Of a stretch of DNA of 13,653 bases, positions 5,052-12,849 are shown in pieces. The first letter of the stretch is position 1; every line of letters starts with the position of its first letter. Where the stretch lies: NCBI GenBank assembly GCA_025997655.1, contig BNUW01000062.1, positions 1 through 13,653 on the forward strand, in the 5' to 3' direction. The notes under the pieces are model-generated. The model saw nothing but the letters and a program-made list of their open reading frames with translations, was not told where the DNA came from and did not search any database. Source of the stretch: Spirochaetia bacterium (GTDB lineage: Bacteria > Spirochaetota > Spirochaetia > Treponematales > Breznakiellaceae). The translations under genes and the position numbers were made by a program.

Positions 5052-6391
5052 CGTTGCGCTAGGGCCTCCCGGAGGTCAAAGGCTAGGCGGTCCAGGGTTA
5101 GGGCGGGGCTTAGGTTGTAGGTGCCTGCGGAGAGTTCGGCTTCCCGGACCGCGGCGCGCCAGATGTCACGGCAGGCAGCAGCGTCTAAAGACGCTGAAGC
5201 ATCTAGGGATGCTGCGGGGAGGCTTTCCCCGACTAGGGTGAGGAGGTGTTGTAAGAATTGGGTGAAGGCGCTGCGGAGGGCAAAGTTGTCGGCGCTTTTC
5301 AGAACCGCCTGTACCAGGGATTGGATGTCTTCGCGGGGGCGGCCAAGACCGGCGGATTCCGCAATGGGGGCGGTGTGCTTTCCTAGGCTTACCAGGGCGT
5401 CGGTTGGGGGATAGCCGCAGCGTTTCAGGGTAATCACGGCGCCCATGGCTACGGAGGCAACGAAGAGAGCAGCCAGGGGATAGAGGGTTTCGGCGGAGAT
5501 GGGGAGGAAACCGTCAAGGTAGGTTTGTATCGGTACCGGCGGAGCGGCGGGGTCACGGAATATCTTGCGCAGTACCTCCGCTTCTACCGCTTTGTCCCGG
5601 GCAATGAAACGGTAGGGGCGGAGACGGGACAAAATGGTGGGAAGAAGGGCCTCCGCATGGGCGGTGGTCAGTACAATGCTTACCGTTGCCGGGGGTTCCT
5701 CCAGTATTTTAAGTAGGGAGTTCCGGGCCTCATCCTTCATGCTATCGGCGTTTTCAATGACCAGTAGTTTTCGTTTTCCCTGGGGCGCCAGACGGCTCCA
5801 CCAGGAAGCGCGGCGGATATGGGCTACGGGAATTAAAGCCCCCAGGCCCTCGGCTTCCAGCTTGAAGCTGTTTTTTAGGGTTGCGTCTACCGCCTTTGTC
5901 AGGGCGTCGGCGCAGGCGGTCCCGATATCATCAAGGCTCTCATCCAGGGATTGAATGAGGGGGTTTAGTTTGCTGATTTTAGGGTCGTCCTCCCAGAGGA
6001 CCGGGGAGAAACGGGCCAGGAGTTTGCGGACCGAGCGGATAAAAAGGAACCGGGTAGCATTGACCTCCGGGTCGCGCAGAAACGCTGCGGCAGAGGCGGC
6101 TATTTCCGCAGAAAAGGTGCGGGGCCCCAGGAGGAGAAGGTCCGGGTGGGTCAGTTGACGGTGACGGGCGCAGGCGGGACAGGCGCAGTTCCAAGCGCCT
6201 ACCGGCGCACGGGCCGGTGCGCCGGTAGGCGCTTGGTTTTCGCAGGAGAGGATACGCCCCAGTTCCATGGCGGCACTGCCCTTACCCGATGCGGGGGGAC
6301 CGGAAAACAGCATGGAGGGCGCCAGCAAAGAGCCGCGTATGTCCTGTGAGAGCAGGCTTATTACCGGCTGGCCCAGCACATTTTCAAACAC
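5048..6391 (-). CDS. holB: DNA polymerase III delta-prime (clamp-loader) subunit
   Basis: A 447-residue clamp-loader protein of the HolB/DnaX type, expected to help load the sliding clamp at primed DNA. It starts VFENVLGQP at a GTG (6391), with GAAGGTGGG upstream and an 8-base overlap with cvpA; a longer frame to 6448 lies inside cvpA. A P-loop-like GPPASGKG (31-38) lacks the Ser/Thr after Lys, as expected for a non-ATP-binding delta-prime. A Cys cluster (C50, C69, C71, C74) marks the zinc module, and HPDL (82-85), LVIENADSMKDEARNSLLKI and ILEEPP (229-234) follow. About 100 residues are inserted after HPDL relative to the usual delta-prime. A palindrome encodes residues 53-67 between the first and second Cys, and two tandem palindromes encode ASLDASASLDA near 394-404. 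DnaX (tau/gamma) is less likely because the N-terminal P-loop is degenerate. Confidence 0.8.
   Translation of the reverse strand: MFENVLGQPVISLLSQDIRGSLLAPSMLFSGPPASGKGSAAMELGRILSCENQAPTGAPARAPVGAWNCACPACARHRQLTHPDLLLLGPRTFSAEIAASAAAFLRDPEVNATRFLFIRSVRKLLARFSPVLWEDDPKISKLNPLIQSLDESLDDIGTACADALTKAVDATLKNSFKLEAEGLGALIPVAHIRRASWWSRLAPQGKRKLLVIENADSMKDEARNSLLKILEEPPATVSIVLTTAHAEALLPTILSRLRPYRFIARDKAVEAEVLRKIFRDPAAPPVPIQTYLDGFLPISAETLYPLAALFVASVAMGAVITLKRCGYPPTDALVSLGKHTAPIAESAGLGRPREDIQSLVQAVLKSADNFALRSAFTQFLQHLLTLVGESLPAASLDASASLDAAACRDIWRAAVREAELSAGTYNLSPALTLDRLAFDLREALAQR
5180..5213. repeat. two tandem 16-bp palindromes with paired substitutions in holB-like gene
   Basis: AGCGTC-TAAA-GACGCT (5180-5195) and AGCATC-TAGG-GATGCT (5198-5213) are spaced 18 bases apart. 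The G-C pair of one is an A-T pair in the other, so both stay perfect palindromes. On the coding strand each unit reads Ala-Ser-Leu-Asp-Ala, and every base difference is synonymous (gca/gcg, tcc/tct, cta/tta, gat/gac). Confidence 0.85.
6191..6236. repeat. perfect 20-bp inverted repeat in frame inside holB-like gene
   Basis: The arms 6191-6210 (CCAAGCGCCTACCGGCGCAC) and 6217-6236 are exact reverse complements with a 6-base loop. The 46 bases encode residues 53-67 (QAPTGAPARAPVGAW), which lengthen the spacing between Cys50 and Cys69 of the zinc module compared with the usual 8-9 residues. The look is that of a palindromic element inserted without breaking the frame. Confidence 0.9.
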
Positions 6392-6875
6392 CGGTTCCCA
6401 CCTTCGGCAGCCGTATTTGCCCAACCAGGGGGTCAAGGATCCGCGCAAAAAGACTCTGTTCCAAAAGGGTCGCGGGGTCGAACAGGGGCTGTATGTTGAT
6501 AACGAAGAGGATCAGGCTTACCAGGAGCAGCCCCTCCAGAAGGCCGAAAGCAAGCCCCAGGGCATGATTAATCCCCCCAAGAAGGTGAACCCGGGAGATA
6601 ATGTCCTGGATGATATGCTCCAGGAGTTTGATGCTCAGAAAGACGATTATCACCAGGGCAACAAAGGCAATCAGCTCCGGAACGAGCTGCATATCCGCCA
6701 GTATCTTGGTCCGCACAAAGGCTGCCCCGGGTTTATAGAAGAGAACCGCCGTCAGCAAGCCCAGCACCACCGCAGCCATGGACATGATTTCCATGATAAA
6801 TCCCCGCAGGCCGCCGCGGATAACCAGAATGAAAATCAGCACAATAAAGATTACATCAATGATCGCCAGGTTCAT
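6384..6875 (-). CDS. cvpA: CvpA family membrane protein
   Basis: A 163-residue inner-membrane protein. Four hydrophobic segments lie near residues 4-20, 27-47, 66-86 and 105-127, and the first hairpin carries the RGGLRGFIMEI sequence typical of CvpA (in E. coli linked to colicin V production and envelope stress). Its ATG overlaps the murG stop as ATGA (6875-6872), with GGAG 8 bases upstream, and its end overlaps the GTG of the holB-like gene. A role in envelope maintenance is suggested by the family and by murG next to it; the biochemical activity is unknown. Confidence 0.82.
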   Translation of the reverse strand: MNLAIIDVIFIVLIFILVIRGGLRGFIMEIMSMAAVVLGLLTAVLFYKPGAAFVRTKILADMQLVPELIAFVALVIIVFLSIKLLEHIIQDIISRVHLLGGINHALGLAFGLLEGLLLVSLILFVINIQPLFDPATLLEQSLFARILDPLVGQIRLPKVGTGV

Positions 6876-7984
6876 GGTTCTATCTCCGCCAAAAGGGAGC
6901 GGGCGATAAGGTCCGCCCCGTCACGGCTGCCTATACGCGCTGAAGCGGCGGCCATGGCGTTCCGCATGAGGGTATCCTCCGCCAGGGTAGCCACGGTGGC
7001 GGCTAAAACCGCTGCGGTTACCCCCCGGTCCCCGGTACCTTTGATCACCACCGCAGCGCCGGCCTTCTCGAAGAAAGCGGCGTTTTCCACCTGATCTCCC
7101 CGGGTGCCGGAACCGTGCAGGGGGATAAGTACCATGGGCTTCCCCGCAGTGGCGGCTTCCCAGACCGTGCCGGCGCCGCTGCGGCCCAGGACCAGTTCCG
7201 CCGCCGCCAATACCTGGGGCATCTCCTCCCGGATATAGGCGTAGGGCCGGTACCGGGCCGAGGCGGGAATCTCCCAATCCTGATTAGGACCGGTCTGGTG
7301 TACCACGGTGTAGTATTCGGTAAGTTTGGGGAGGCTTTCCCGAATCAATTCGTTGACCTCCCGTGCGCCCTGGCTTCCCCCTAACACGAGAAGGATCCGT
7401 TCCTGGGAACCCTTGGTTCCTTGCGCTATCCCCAGAAAAACCCGCCCCGCATCTGCGTCGGCATTACGGAAGCCGGGCCGTACGGGGTTTCCGGCGCTCA
7501 CCGCCTTTTCCCGGAAACGGGGGGGGAAAAAGGCCGCTGTGTCTTCATAAGCGGTAAATATCCGCGCCGCAAACCGGGCGTTAATCCGGGTGGCAAGACC
7601 GGGGCTGTAGTCCGATTCATGGGTAAACACCGGGATTCCCAGAGAGGCTGCGGCGGCGCAGGGGGGGACGCTGACAAAGCCGCCCTTGGAAAAGAGCAGG
7701 CGGGGGCGTTCTTTTTTAAGAATGCGGCGGGCGGCAAAGAAGCCCGCCCCTATTTTTACCACATCCGAAAGGTTCTTAAGCGAGAAATACCGCCGGAGCT
7801 TCCCCGAAGGGACGCCGAAAAACACAAGCCCCGCCCCTTCGACGATGAGCCGGTCCATACCGGCGGCGGAACCTATCCAGAAAATACGGCAGCCGGGCAG
7901 GAGTTCCGTCAAGGCTGCGGCAACGGCTAAACCGGGGTATATATGCCCACCGGTACCGCCCCCGGTAAAGGCGATGGATAACAT
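6872..7984 (-). CDS. murG: UDP-GlcNAc:lipid I GlcNAc transferase MurG
   Basis: A 370-residue GT-B glycosyltransferase, the usual family length. It adds GlcNAc to undecaprenyl-PP-MurNAc-pentapeptide (lipid I) on the cytoplasmic face of the inner membrane to make lipid II. Visible motifs are GGGTGGHIYPG (8-18) with His14, THESDYSPGLATR (121-133), LGGSQGARE (201-209), RSGAGTVWEA (268-277) in the nucleotide-sugar site, and GDQVENA (296-302). The ATG at 7984 opens on this motif at the expected distance, though no good ribosome site is visible before it. It is the first gene of the minus-strand operon. A possible promoter on the minus strand is TTGCGG, 17 bases, TACGTT, within 7985-8025, with a poor -10 box. 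Confidence 0.95.
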   Translation of the reverse strand: MLSIAFTGGGTGGHIYPGLAVAAALTELLPGCRIFWIGSAAGMDRLIVEGAGLVFFGVPSGKLRRYFSLKNLSDVVKIGAGFFAARRILKKERPRLLFSKGGFVSVPPCAAAASLGIPVFTHESDYSPGLATRINARFAARIFTAYEDTAAFFPPRFREKAVSAGNPVRPGFRNADADAGRVFLGIAQGTKGSQERILLVLGGSQGAREVNELIRESLPKLTEYYTVVHQTGPNQDWEIPASARYRPYAYIREEMPQVLAAAELVLGRSGAGTVWEAATAGKPMVLIPLHGSGTRGDQVENAAFFEKAGAAVVIKGTGDRGVTAAVLAATVATLAEDTLMRNAMAAASARIGSRDGADLIARSLLAEIEP

Positions 7985-8160
7985 GACATAAACGTACCAG
8001 ATTTTAGGGGTTTCCGCAATGAGGAAACCGGTTATATTTTTATTGTTTTATTTCCCCTTGTGTGATATGCTTAATGCCATAGCAGGAATGTTGGATTACT
8101 AAATATTTGTCCAAATATGCCGATATCTGTACAGATAGATGGTAAAAGGAAGGAGTGGGA
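7985..8160. promoter_or_regulatory. divergent promoter region of murG and the beta-barrel gene
   Basis: 176 AT-rich bases between divergent genes. A hairpin GGTTTCC-7-GGAAACC lies at 8009-8029; it is followed on the plus strand by a T-rich stretch (8032-8052), and it overlaps the possible murG -35 box on the minus strand, so it could act as an operator or as a stop for a short plus-strand RNA. For the beta-barrel gene, TTGTCC (8108-8113) followed after 17 bases by TACAGA is a weak promoter candidate, and AAGGAG at 8150-8155, 5 bases before the ATG at 8161, is a strong ribosome site that decides that start over the GTG at 8155. Confidence 0.45.
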
Positions 8161-9261
8161 ATGTCCTTACTGAAATGCACGTTCAATCGTCCCGTAAAAA
8201 CGATTATAGGATTCCTCATGATGCTGGCCGCAACTGCGGCCCTCTATGCTCAAGCGGAGCCATATGCCAATGTCAAAGTGTGGGTCGCCCCGATGAAGGG
8301 CGGCACGGCGGAGGATCGGGCGTATTTTGACTTTAACTTACCGGAAGAAGTAAAAGGCAGCGGTTACGAATTGGTCGATACCCGGGGAGAATCGGACTTT
8401 TATATCACCTGTACATTGGACTATGACACAGAACATGAAGATACTATCATTACGGCGGAGTTGTATGAAACCTCGGCCGATGCGCTGATTATCACCACCA
8501 GCATGGGGTATCAAACCACCGACGAGATGAACGACTGGAACCTGACCATGATCTACCGCCTTATGGCCAACGCACCTATCTCGAAATCGCTCAGTATGGA
8601 AGAGTCCGAGTTTATTGAGGTCGAATCTGAGAATAAAAAGGTATTTCCCCACTATCGGTTGTTGGTGGGCCTCCGTGGGGGTTACTCGCTGCGGATTTAT
8701 CCAAAGCCGACATCCTCCTATTACAATAACGGATGGGGCAATAGTTTTGAAGCGGCGGTGCATGTATCATATGATCCGTGGCAGTATTTTGGTTTTCAAA
8801 CCGAAATAATATTCACCATGGATTCCGCAAAACTCACGAGGCCGGGGGATCTGATAGTGGCACAAAACTTACCAAACATAACTGAGAAATACAACTCCTT
8901 TTCGTTGATGATCCCCCTGATGGTTAAAGGAATCTTTCGATTTAACCGGTTAGTAGTTTCCCCCTTTGTTGGGCCGTATTTTACGATGCCCCTGGGCAAG
9001 ATGACTATCAACGACGATAAAAAGTCGGCCTTTTCGGTCAAGGTTCCCCTGGGGGTGACCGCGGGGGCGGAACTGGGGATGCACTTAGGACCGGGCATCC
9101 TGTTTCTGGATACCCGGTACGCAGTCGATTTTGGCTCTACCGTGCTTGCTAACGAAACAACGGTATACCAGCGAAACATAGTAAGCTTTTCCCTGGGGTA
9201 TAAATTTGGACTCTTCAAAAAACATCCGCCGCCGGTGGACGATGACCAGGCTACGCCTTAA
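8161..9261 (+). CDS. secreted outer-membrane beta-barrel protein, function unknown
   Basis: A 366-residue protein. Residues 1-32 form a signal peptide (basic start, hydrophobic IIGFLMMLAATAALYAQA, cleavage near A30 or A32). Residues about 35-145 are a soluble domain (NVKVWVAPMKGG, GYELVDTRGESDFYITCTLDYD) that looks like the N-terminal domain of some treponemal proteins read as TolB/DUF-like; I do not recognise it surely. From about 163 to 352 alternating aromatic and polar strands (YRLLVGLRGGYSLRIY, SFEAAVHVSYDP, FGFQTEIIF, SFSLMIPLMVKGIFRF, VVSPFVGPYFTMP, NIVSFSLGYKFGLF) fit an OmpA/porin-like barrel ending in a beta-signal-like strand. A proline-acid tail (HPPPVDDDQATP) follows and overlaps the 3' end of the ammonia-lyase gene by 11 bases. 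Confidence 0.75.
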   Translation: MSLLKCTFNRPVKTIIGFLMMLAATAALYAQAEPYANVKVWVAPMKGGTAEDRAYFDFNLPEEVKGSGYELVDTRGESDFYITCTLDYDTEHEDTIITAELYETSADALIITTSMGYQTTDEMNDWNLTMIYRLMANAPISKSLSMEESEFIEVESENKKVFPHYRLLVGLRGGYSLRIYPKPTSSYYNNGWGNSFEAAVHVSYDPWQYFGFQTEIIFTMDSAKLTRPGDLIVAQNLPNITEKYNSFSLMIPLMVKGIFRFNRLVVSPFVGPYFTMPLGKMTINDDKKSAFSVKVPLGVTAGAELGMHLGPGILFLDTRYAVDFGSTVLANETTVYQRNIVSFSLGYKFGLFKKHPPPVDDDQATP

Positions 9262-9781
9262 CGGTGTCCTGATACAGTACGTCCCGCTCGCCGATTAAGG
9301 CCCCGGCGAGGTACGAAAGGGGGGTAAGATCGCCGGAAGCGCCTACGGAGCCCTCTTCGGGGATCAGGGGCAGGATGTCTTTTTCAATGAAGAACGCGAT
9401 ATACTTCAATAGGTCTATGCTAACCCCGGAAAAGCCCTGGGCCAGGGTGTTAAGCCGGACAATCATGATAGCCCGGGTAGTTTCCTTGTCAAAAAACGCC
9501 CCAAGACCGCAGCCGTGATAGCGGGTCAGATGTACCGGCAGATCGTAGTAATGTTCCGGTGTTACAATTTCTGTGCAGGAATCCCCGTAGCCGGTGGTAA
9601 CGCCGTAAACAACGCCACCGTGTTCAGCCAACTTCCGGTCAAGGAAACTCGCACCGTCGTCGATCTTTGCTTCGAATTCCTTTGAAGCCCAGAGGGTGAT
9701 CTTCCCTTGCCCCTTGACCACGCTTGCCAATGCTTCAATGGTGAGCCGGTCTTTGCCAATCTCGATTTGAGAAACACTCAT
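9251..9781 (-). pseudogene. aromatic amino acid ammonia-lyase (HAL/PAL family), C-terminally truncated
   Basis: 176 residues against about 500 in the family. The N-terminal part is intact: GVTTGYG (60-66) with the catalytic Tyr65, and GSVGASGDLTPLSYLAGALIGE (144-165) with the Ala148-Ser149-Gly150 triad that forms the MIO cofactor. The selectivity pair aligned with HAL Ser-His is Tyr88-His89 (RYHGCGLG), which I associate from memory with lyases in aryl polyene/flexirubin clusters that act on aromatic amino acids to give an aryl-acrylate starter. It ends YQDTVKA then TAG, losing the central helical core and all later active-site residues, so it is very unlikely to be active. The start at 9781 is preferred to 9790 because AGGAG (9795-9791) touches the latter. 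It is the last gene of the pigment cluster. Confidence 0.8.
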
Positions 9782-9845
9782 GCGGTACATCTCCTGAAAA
9801 TAAGTGGGTTGTTGGACATATTATTCAGGACGATCACGCTGCCCA

Positions 9846-10589
9846 TTACGCTAATCCCCCATTTACGGAAATAACCTGCCGGGTAATATACGCGGCGGCA
9901 TCGGAAAGCAGGAATACGGCGAGGGCGGCAACTTCCTCCGGTTTCCCCACCCGTCCCATGGGAATCGTGGGCAATATCACCTCCAGGGAGGCGCTCTTCA
10001 TCATATCCGTTTCAATGATACCCGGGGCTATGCAGTTCACCGTGATGGACCGGCTTGCCAGTTCCACGGCCAGGGCTTTGGCGGCCCCGATGATCCCCGC
10101 TTTGGATGCGCTGTAGTTGACCTGCCCCCGGTTGCCGATTATCCCGGACACCGATGCCATAGCGATGATCCGGCCCCGCTTCCTGCGGCAAAGGGGCATA
10201 AGAAGGGGATGCAGCACGTTATAAAAACTATCCAGGTTGGTGTGGATCACCGAATCCCAATTGTCATCGCTCATGGCGGGGAAACTGTTATCCGCATTGA
10301 TACCGGCGTTGTTGACGATGCCCCAGAGTGCGCCGTTAGCCTCCGTCCATGCCTCAAGTTTTGTCCGGCAATCTGTCCGGTTCGCCACATCAAATTTGAT
10401 CAATTCGATATTTCCGCCTTTTGCCCGAATCTCCTCCCGCAAAGAGACCGCCGCCGCTTCGCCCCGGTTATAATGGGCTATAATTGTATATCCGGCCTCC
10501 GCCGCCGCCAGAGCAATCGCCCGCCCGATACCCCGGCTCGCGCCGGTAACCAGGACGGCTTTTTCAGTTTCACTAGTAACACGCGCCAT
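9846..10589 (-). CDS. FabG-type 3-ketoacyl-ACP reductase of the polyene cluster
   Basis: A 247-residue short-chain dehydrogenase. NAD(P)-binding GASRGIG (16-22), NNAG (93-96), the catalytic triad Ser146-Tyr159-Lys163 (SVSGIIGNRGQVNYSASK), and PGIIETDM complete the classical SDR fold. It should reduce 3-ketoacyl-ACP to 3-hydroxyacyl-ACP. Arg42 after the second strand suggests NADPH. GGAGG lies just upstream and the dehydratase gene ends 5 bases before. Because it sits between a KS/DH pair and an ammonia-lyase, it is taken as the ApeQ-like reductase of an aryl polyene pathway and not the housekeeping FabG; the two are hard to separate by sequence alone. Confidence 0.87.
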   Translation of the reverse strand: MARVTSETEKAVLVTGASRGIGRAIALAAAEAGYTIIAHYNRGEAAAVSLREEIRAKGGNIELIKFDVANRTDCRTKLEAWTEANGALWGIVNNAGINADNSFPAMSDDNWDSVIHTNLDSFYNVLHPLLMPLCRRKRGRIIAMASVSGIIGNRGQVNYSASKAGIIGAAKALAVELASRSITVNCIAPGIIETDMMKSASLEVILPTIPMGRVGKPEEVAALAVFLLSDAAAYITRQVISVNGGLA

Positions 10590-10594
10590 TTCTA

Positions 10595-11050
10595 TTACCC
10601 TCCTTTTGTAAATACAGACAGGTCATCCATATCCATAACGGTAATTTTTGCCAATGCAGCGTTGCCGGCGCAATCAAAGGTAGAAACCCCGCCGTCGGCG
10701 TAATCTTCCTGAACCCGTATCTGTACCGTGGTTCCGGCCTGTAACAGGGGCCGCATTATTTCCATGTTTGAAACACTGAGGATACAACCCATCCTGGGGG
10801 GCTCCCCTTTCTCGCGGCTCGTGATCCCCGCTAGGGCGGCAATACTCTGGGCCATACATTCAAAACTCACCCAGCCCGGTACACCGCCAAGTACAGGATC
10901 GTAAAAGAGACAATCCCGGGTAATATCATATTCCGCACTAAGACTGCGGCCGCTTGTATCATAGGCCGCAATACGGGAGAGCAGGAACATCTTCCCCTTA
11001 TGGGGCAGCAGGGTAAGAAGCTCATCCCGTTCTATAGTTCCACCGGTCAC
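10595..11050 (-). CDS. ApeP/ApeI-like 3-hydroxyacyl-ACP dehydratase
   Basis: A 151-residue single hotdog protein. It resembles the COG4706-type dehydratases of aryl polyene clusters more than FabZ: the LLPHKGKMFLL segment (His17) is followed by VPGWVSFECMAQSIAALAG (Glu64), while the FabZ catalytic GHFP motif is missing (YDPVLGGVPG in its place). It should dehydrate 3-hydroxyacyl-ACP to the trans-2-enoyl product, which stays unreduced to build the polyene. The start is a GTG at 11050, 3 bases after the KS stop, with a purine-rich GGGAGGG 8 bases upstream. His17 and Glu64 as the catalytic residues is inferred from family patterns. Confidence 0.8.
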   Translation of the reverse strand: MTGGTIERDELLTLLPHKGKMFLLSRIAAYDTSGRSLSAEYDITRDCLFYDPVLGGVPGWVSFECMAQSIAALAGITSREKGEPPRMGCILSVSNMEIMRPLLQAGTTVQIRVQEDYADGGVSTFDCAGNAALAKITVMDMDDLSVFTKGG

Positions 11051-11053
11051 CGG

Positions 11054-12265
11054 CTAACCCTCCCTTCCTACGATGAGGCTTGTATTACAGCCTCCGAAGG
11101 CAAATGAATTGCTCATACAAATACGGAGTTTCTGCGCCCCGTTCTCCTTGAACGCACCGTTCTCTTTTCTGACAAAATGCAGGGGCGGAAGCTCTCCGTC
11201 GGGTACGCCGTCCCAACAGTGAAGGGGCGCCCTCCCCTTCCCTTCCGCCAACGCCATCCAGCAAAGGGCCAGTTCCAGCGCCCCGGCCGCGCCCAGGGTA
11301 TGACCGGTAATGGGCTTGGTGGAACTTACCAGGGGCGCGCATTCCGAAAATACAGCCGCCATGGCCGCTGCTTCCATGCCGTCGTTTAAAACAGTACCCG
11401 TCCCATGGAGGTTGACGTAATCCACATCATTGGGTTTTTTTCCGGCTTTGGAAAGGGCTTCCCGCATGGCCCGAATCGCCCCGCTTCCATCGGCGCGGGG
11501 GGCCGTCATGTGAAAGGCATCGGCGCTTTCCCCATAGCCGAGCAGTTCTATCCCGCTTCCATCGGCCCCGCCGAGCGGCTCCTTTGACAGAACAAAAAAC
11601 GCCGCCCCTTCCCCCAGGGTTATCCCCCTGCGGTTTTTGCTGAAGGGGTTGCTCACGGAATCGGAAACCGCTTCCAGGGAAGCGAAGCCCAGCAGCGCGG
11701 TTTCCGAGGCGATGTCGGCGCCCCCTGCAATGACCGCATCGCAAAGCCCCGCCCGGATAAGCTGCGCAGCGTGTATAATGGCCCCGGCGCTTGAGGCGCA
11801 AGCCGTAGCAAGGGTAAACGCGGGACCGGACACCGCTAATGAACGGGCTATATATTCTGCGGTAAAGGACGCGCTCTGAAAACGGAGATCGTAATCCGCA
11901 GGAAAACTACCGGTTGAGCAATACGCTTTATGAGCCGAAAGGGATCCTTCGGAACCGTTGTCACAGGAACCGACGCATACCCCAATACGGGAGGAACCGC
12001 AGGCGGCCCTGGCCTGTTCCACCGTGCCGCGTATCTGTTCCAGCGCGGCGGCGGCAATACGGAAGGTACGGTTTTCCTGCGGCAAATAGCCGCTTGGCAA
12101 ATCACCATCGGCAATACGGCCCGCAAGAAAGTTCCCCGCAGTGATGGGATGTATGCCGTGCTGACTGCCGCAGGCGGCGGCGTCAAAAAACGAGGCGGCG
12201 TTATTTCCGGCGCAGCAGAGGACGCCCGGCATGGAAAGCCAAATCCGTAAAACATCGTTTTGCAT
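11054..12265 (-). CDS. beta-ketoacyl-ACP synthase (KS) of the polyene cluster
   Basis: A 403-residue FabB/FabF-type condensing enzyme. The Cys-His-His active site is complete: Cys156 in TLATACASSAG, His287 in NLHGTGT, His322 in TKPITGHTLGAAG. Also present are GEGAAFFVL (218-226) and the C-terminal SNSFAFGGCNTSL. It would extend the acyl chain by decarboxylative condensation with malonyl-ACP. In aryl polyene clusters this position is held by an ApeO/ApeR-type KS; the window shows only one KS, and a chain-length-factor partner, ACPs and the starter ligase would have to lie beyond the right edge. Its ATG shares one base with the preceding stop (TGATG), indicating coupled translation. Confidence 0.88.
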   Translation of the reverse strand: MQNDVLRIWLSMPGVLCCAGNNAASFFDAAACGSQHGIHPITAGNFLAGRIADGDLPSGYLPQENRTFRIAAAALEQIRGTVEQARAACGSSRIGVCVGSCDNGSEGSLSAHKAYCSTGSFPADYDLRFQSASFTAEYIARSLAVSGPAFTLATACASSAGAIIHAAQLIRAGLCDAVIAGGADIASETALLGFASLEAVSDSVSNPFSKNRRGITLGEGAAFFVLSKEPLGGADGSGIELLGYGESADAFHMTAPRADGSGAIRAMREALSKAGKKPNDVDYVNLHGTGTVLNDGMEAAAMAAVFSECAPLVSSTKPITGHTLGAAGALELALCWMALAEGKGRAPLHCWDGVPDGELPPLHFVRKENGAFKENGAQKLRICMSNSFAFGGCNTSLIVGREG

Positions 12266-12849
12266 CAGAAATTACCCCCGCGCAGGGTGTACGAATAATC
12301 CCGCAGGAAATTGGTGTACTGAACCGTCTCCCGAGTTTTAAGGATTTCGATAATCCGTTTCTTACCGGAGTAGATGGTACGCATCCGGGGGGTGGCAATC
12401 AGGGTGAGGCCGGAAGCCTTCAGCGCCGGGACAAGCGCATCTACCCGGTAAAAGCAAAACTGAAAATCCGCCGCGATATACTCCGGCTTGAGTGTGGGGG
12501 GGAAAACGGATGAAATAAAGGAAATCCCCGCCGCATCAAAGGAAAGCTGTGCCATATCGGCGCCCAGGGCATTAAAAAGCGCAATCATTATCTCCCCTTC
12601 GTCGGCCTTGACCCAGGCGTCCAGCAAAAATTCCTGTTCCCCGTATCTCCCCGTGATCTGTTGGGCCATATCAAGGGGCGTTTCGATGTTTGAGGGCGGC
12701 AGCAAAACATATTTTGCCCGGTCGGTAACATAGACCGGCGAAAAGGGGGAAGAATCATGGTTTGTGGCGCAAGAAACCAGGCAGAGGATAAACAGGGGCA
12801 GGGCAAACACAAAGCGTTTTAAGGCGCCGCCGCACAGGTTCCGTTTCAT
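12265..12849 (-). other. possible separately translated DUF3261-like lipoprotein inside the exporter frame
   Basis: If translation starts at the internal ATG at 12849, the product has 194 residues with a basic start (MKRNLCGGALKR), a hydrophobic core (FVFALPLFILCLVSC) and a lipobox Cys27, a complete lipoprotein signal peptide of normal length. That would be redundant in a simple fusion, so either the fusion is recent, or both forms are made. No ribosome site better than GGGG three bases away supports the internal start. Confidence 0.4.

Noticed and set aside
6392..6448. Longer start of the holB-like protein at 6448
   Set aside because: It lies inside cvpA; the GTG at 6391 has a ribosome site and begins with the family-typical VFENVLGQP.
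6267..7094. 275-residue plus-strand frame
   Set aside because: It is antisense to holB, cvpA and murG, which are strongly supported.
8023..8052. Intrinsic terminator of a plus-strand gene
   Set aside because: No plus-strand gene lies upstream; murG is on the minus strand, so the hairpin is reported only as a possible operator.
8338..8763. 141-residue minus-strand frame
   Set aside because: It is antisense to the beta-barrel gene, which has a clear signal peptide and ribosome site.
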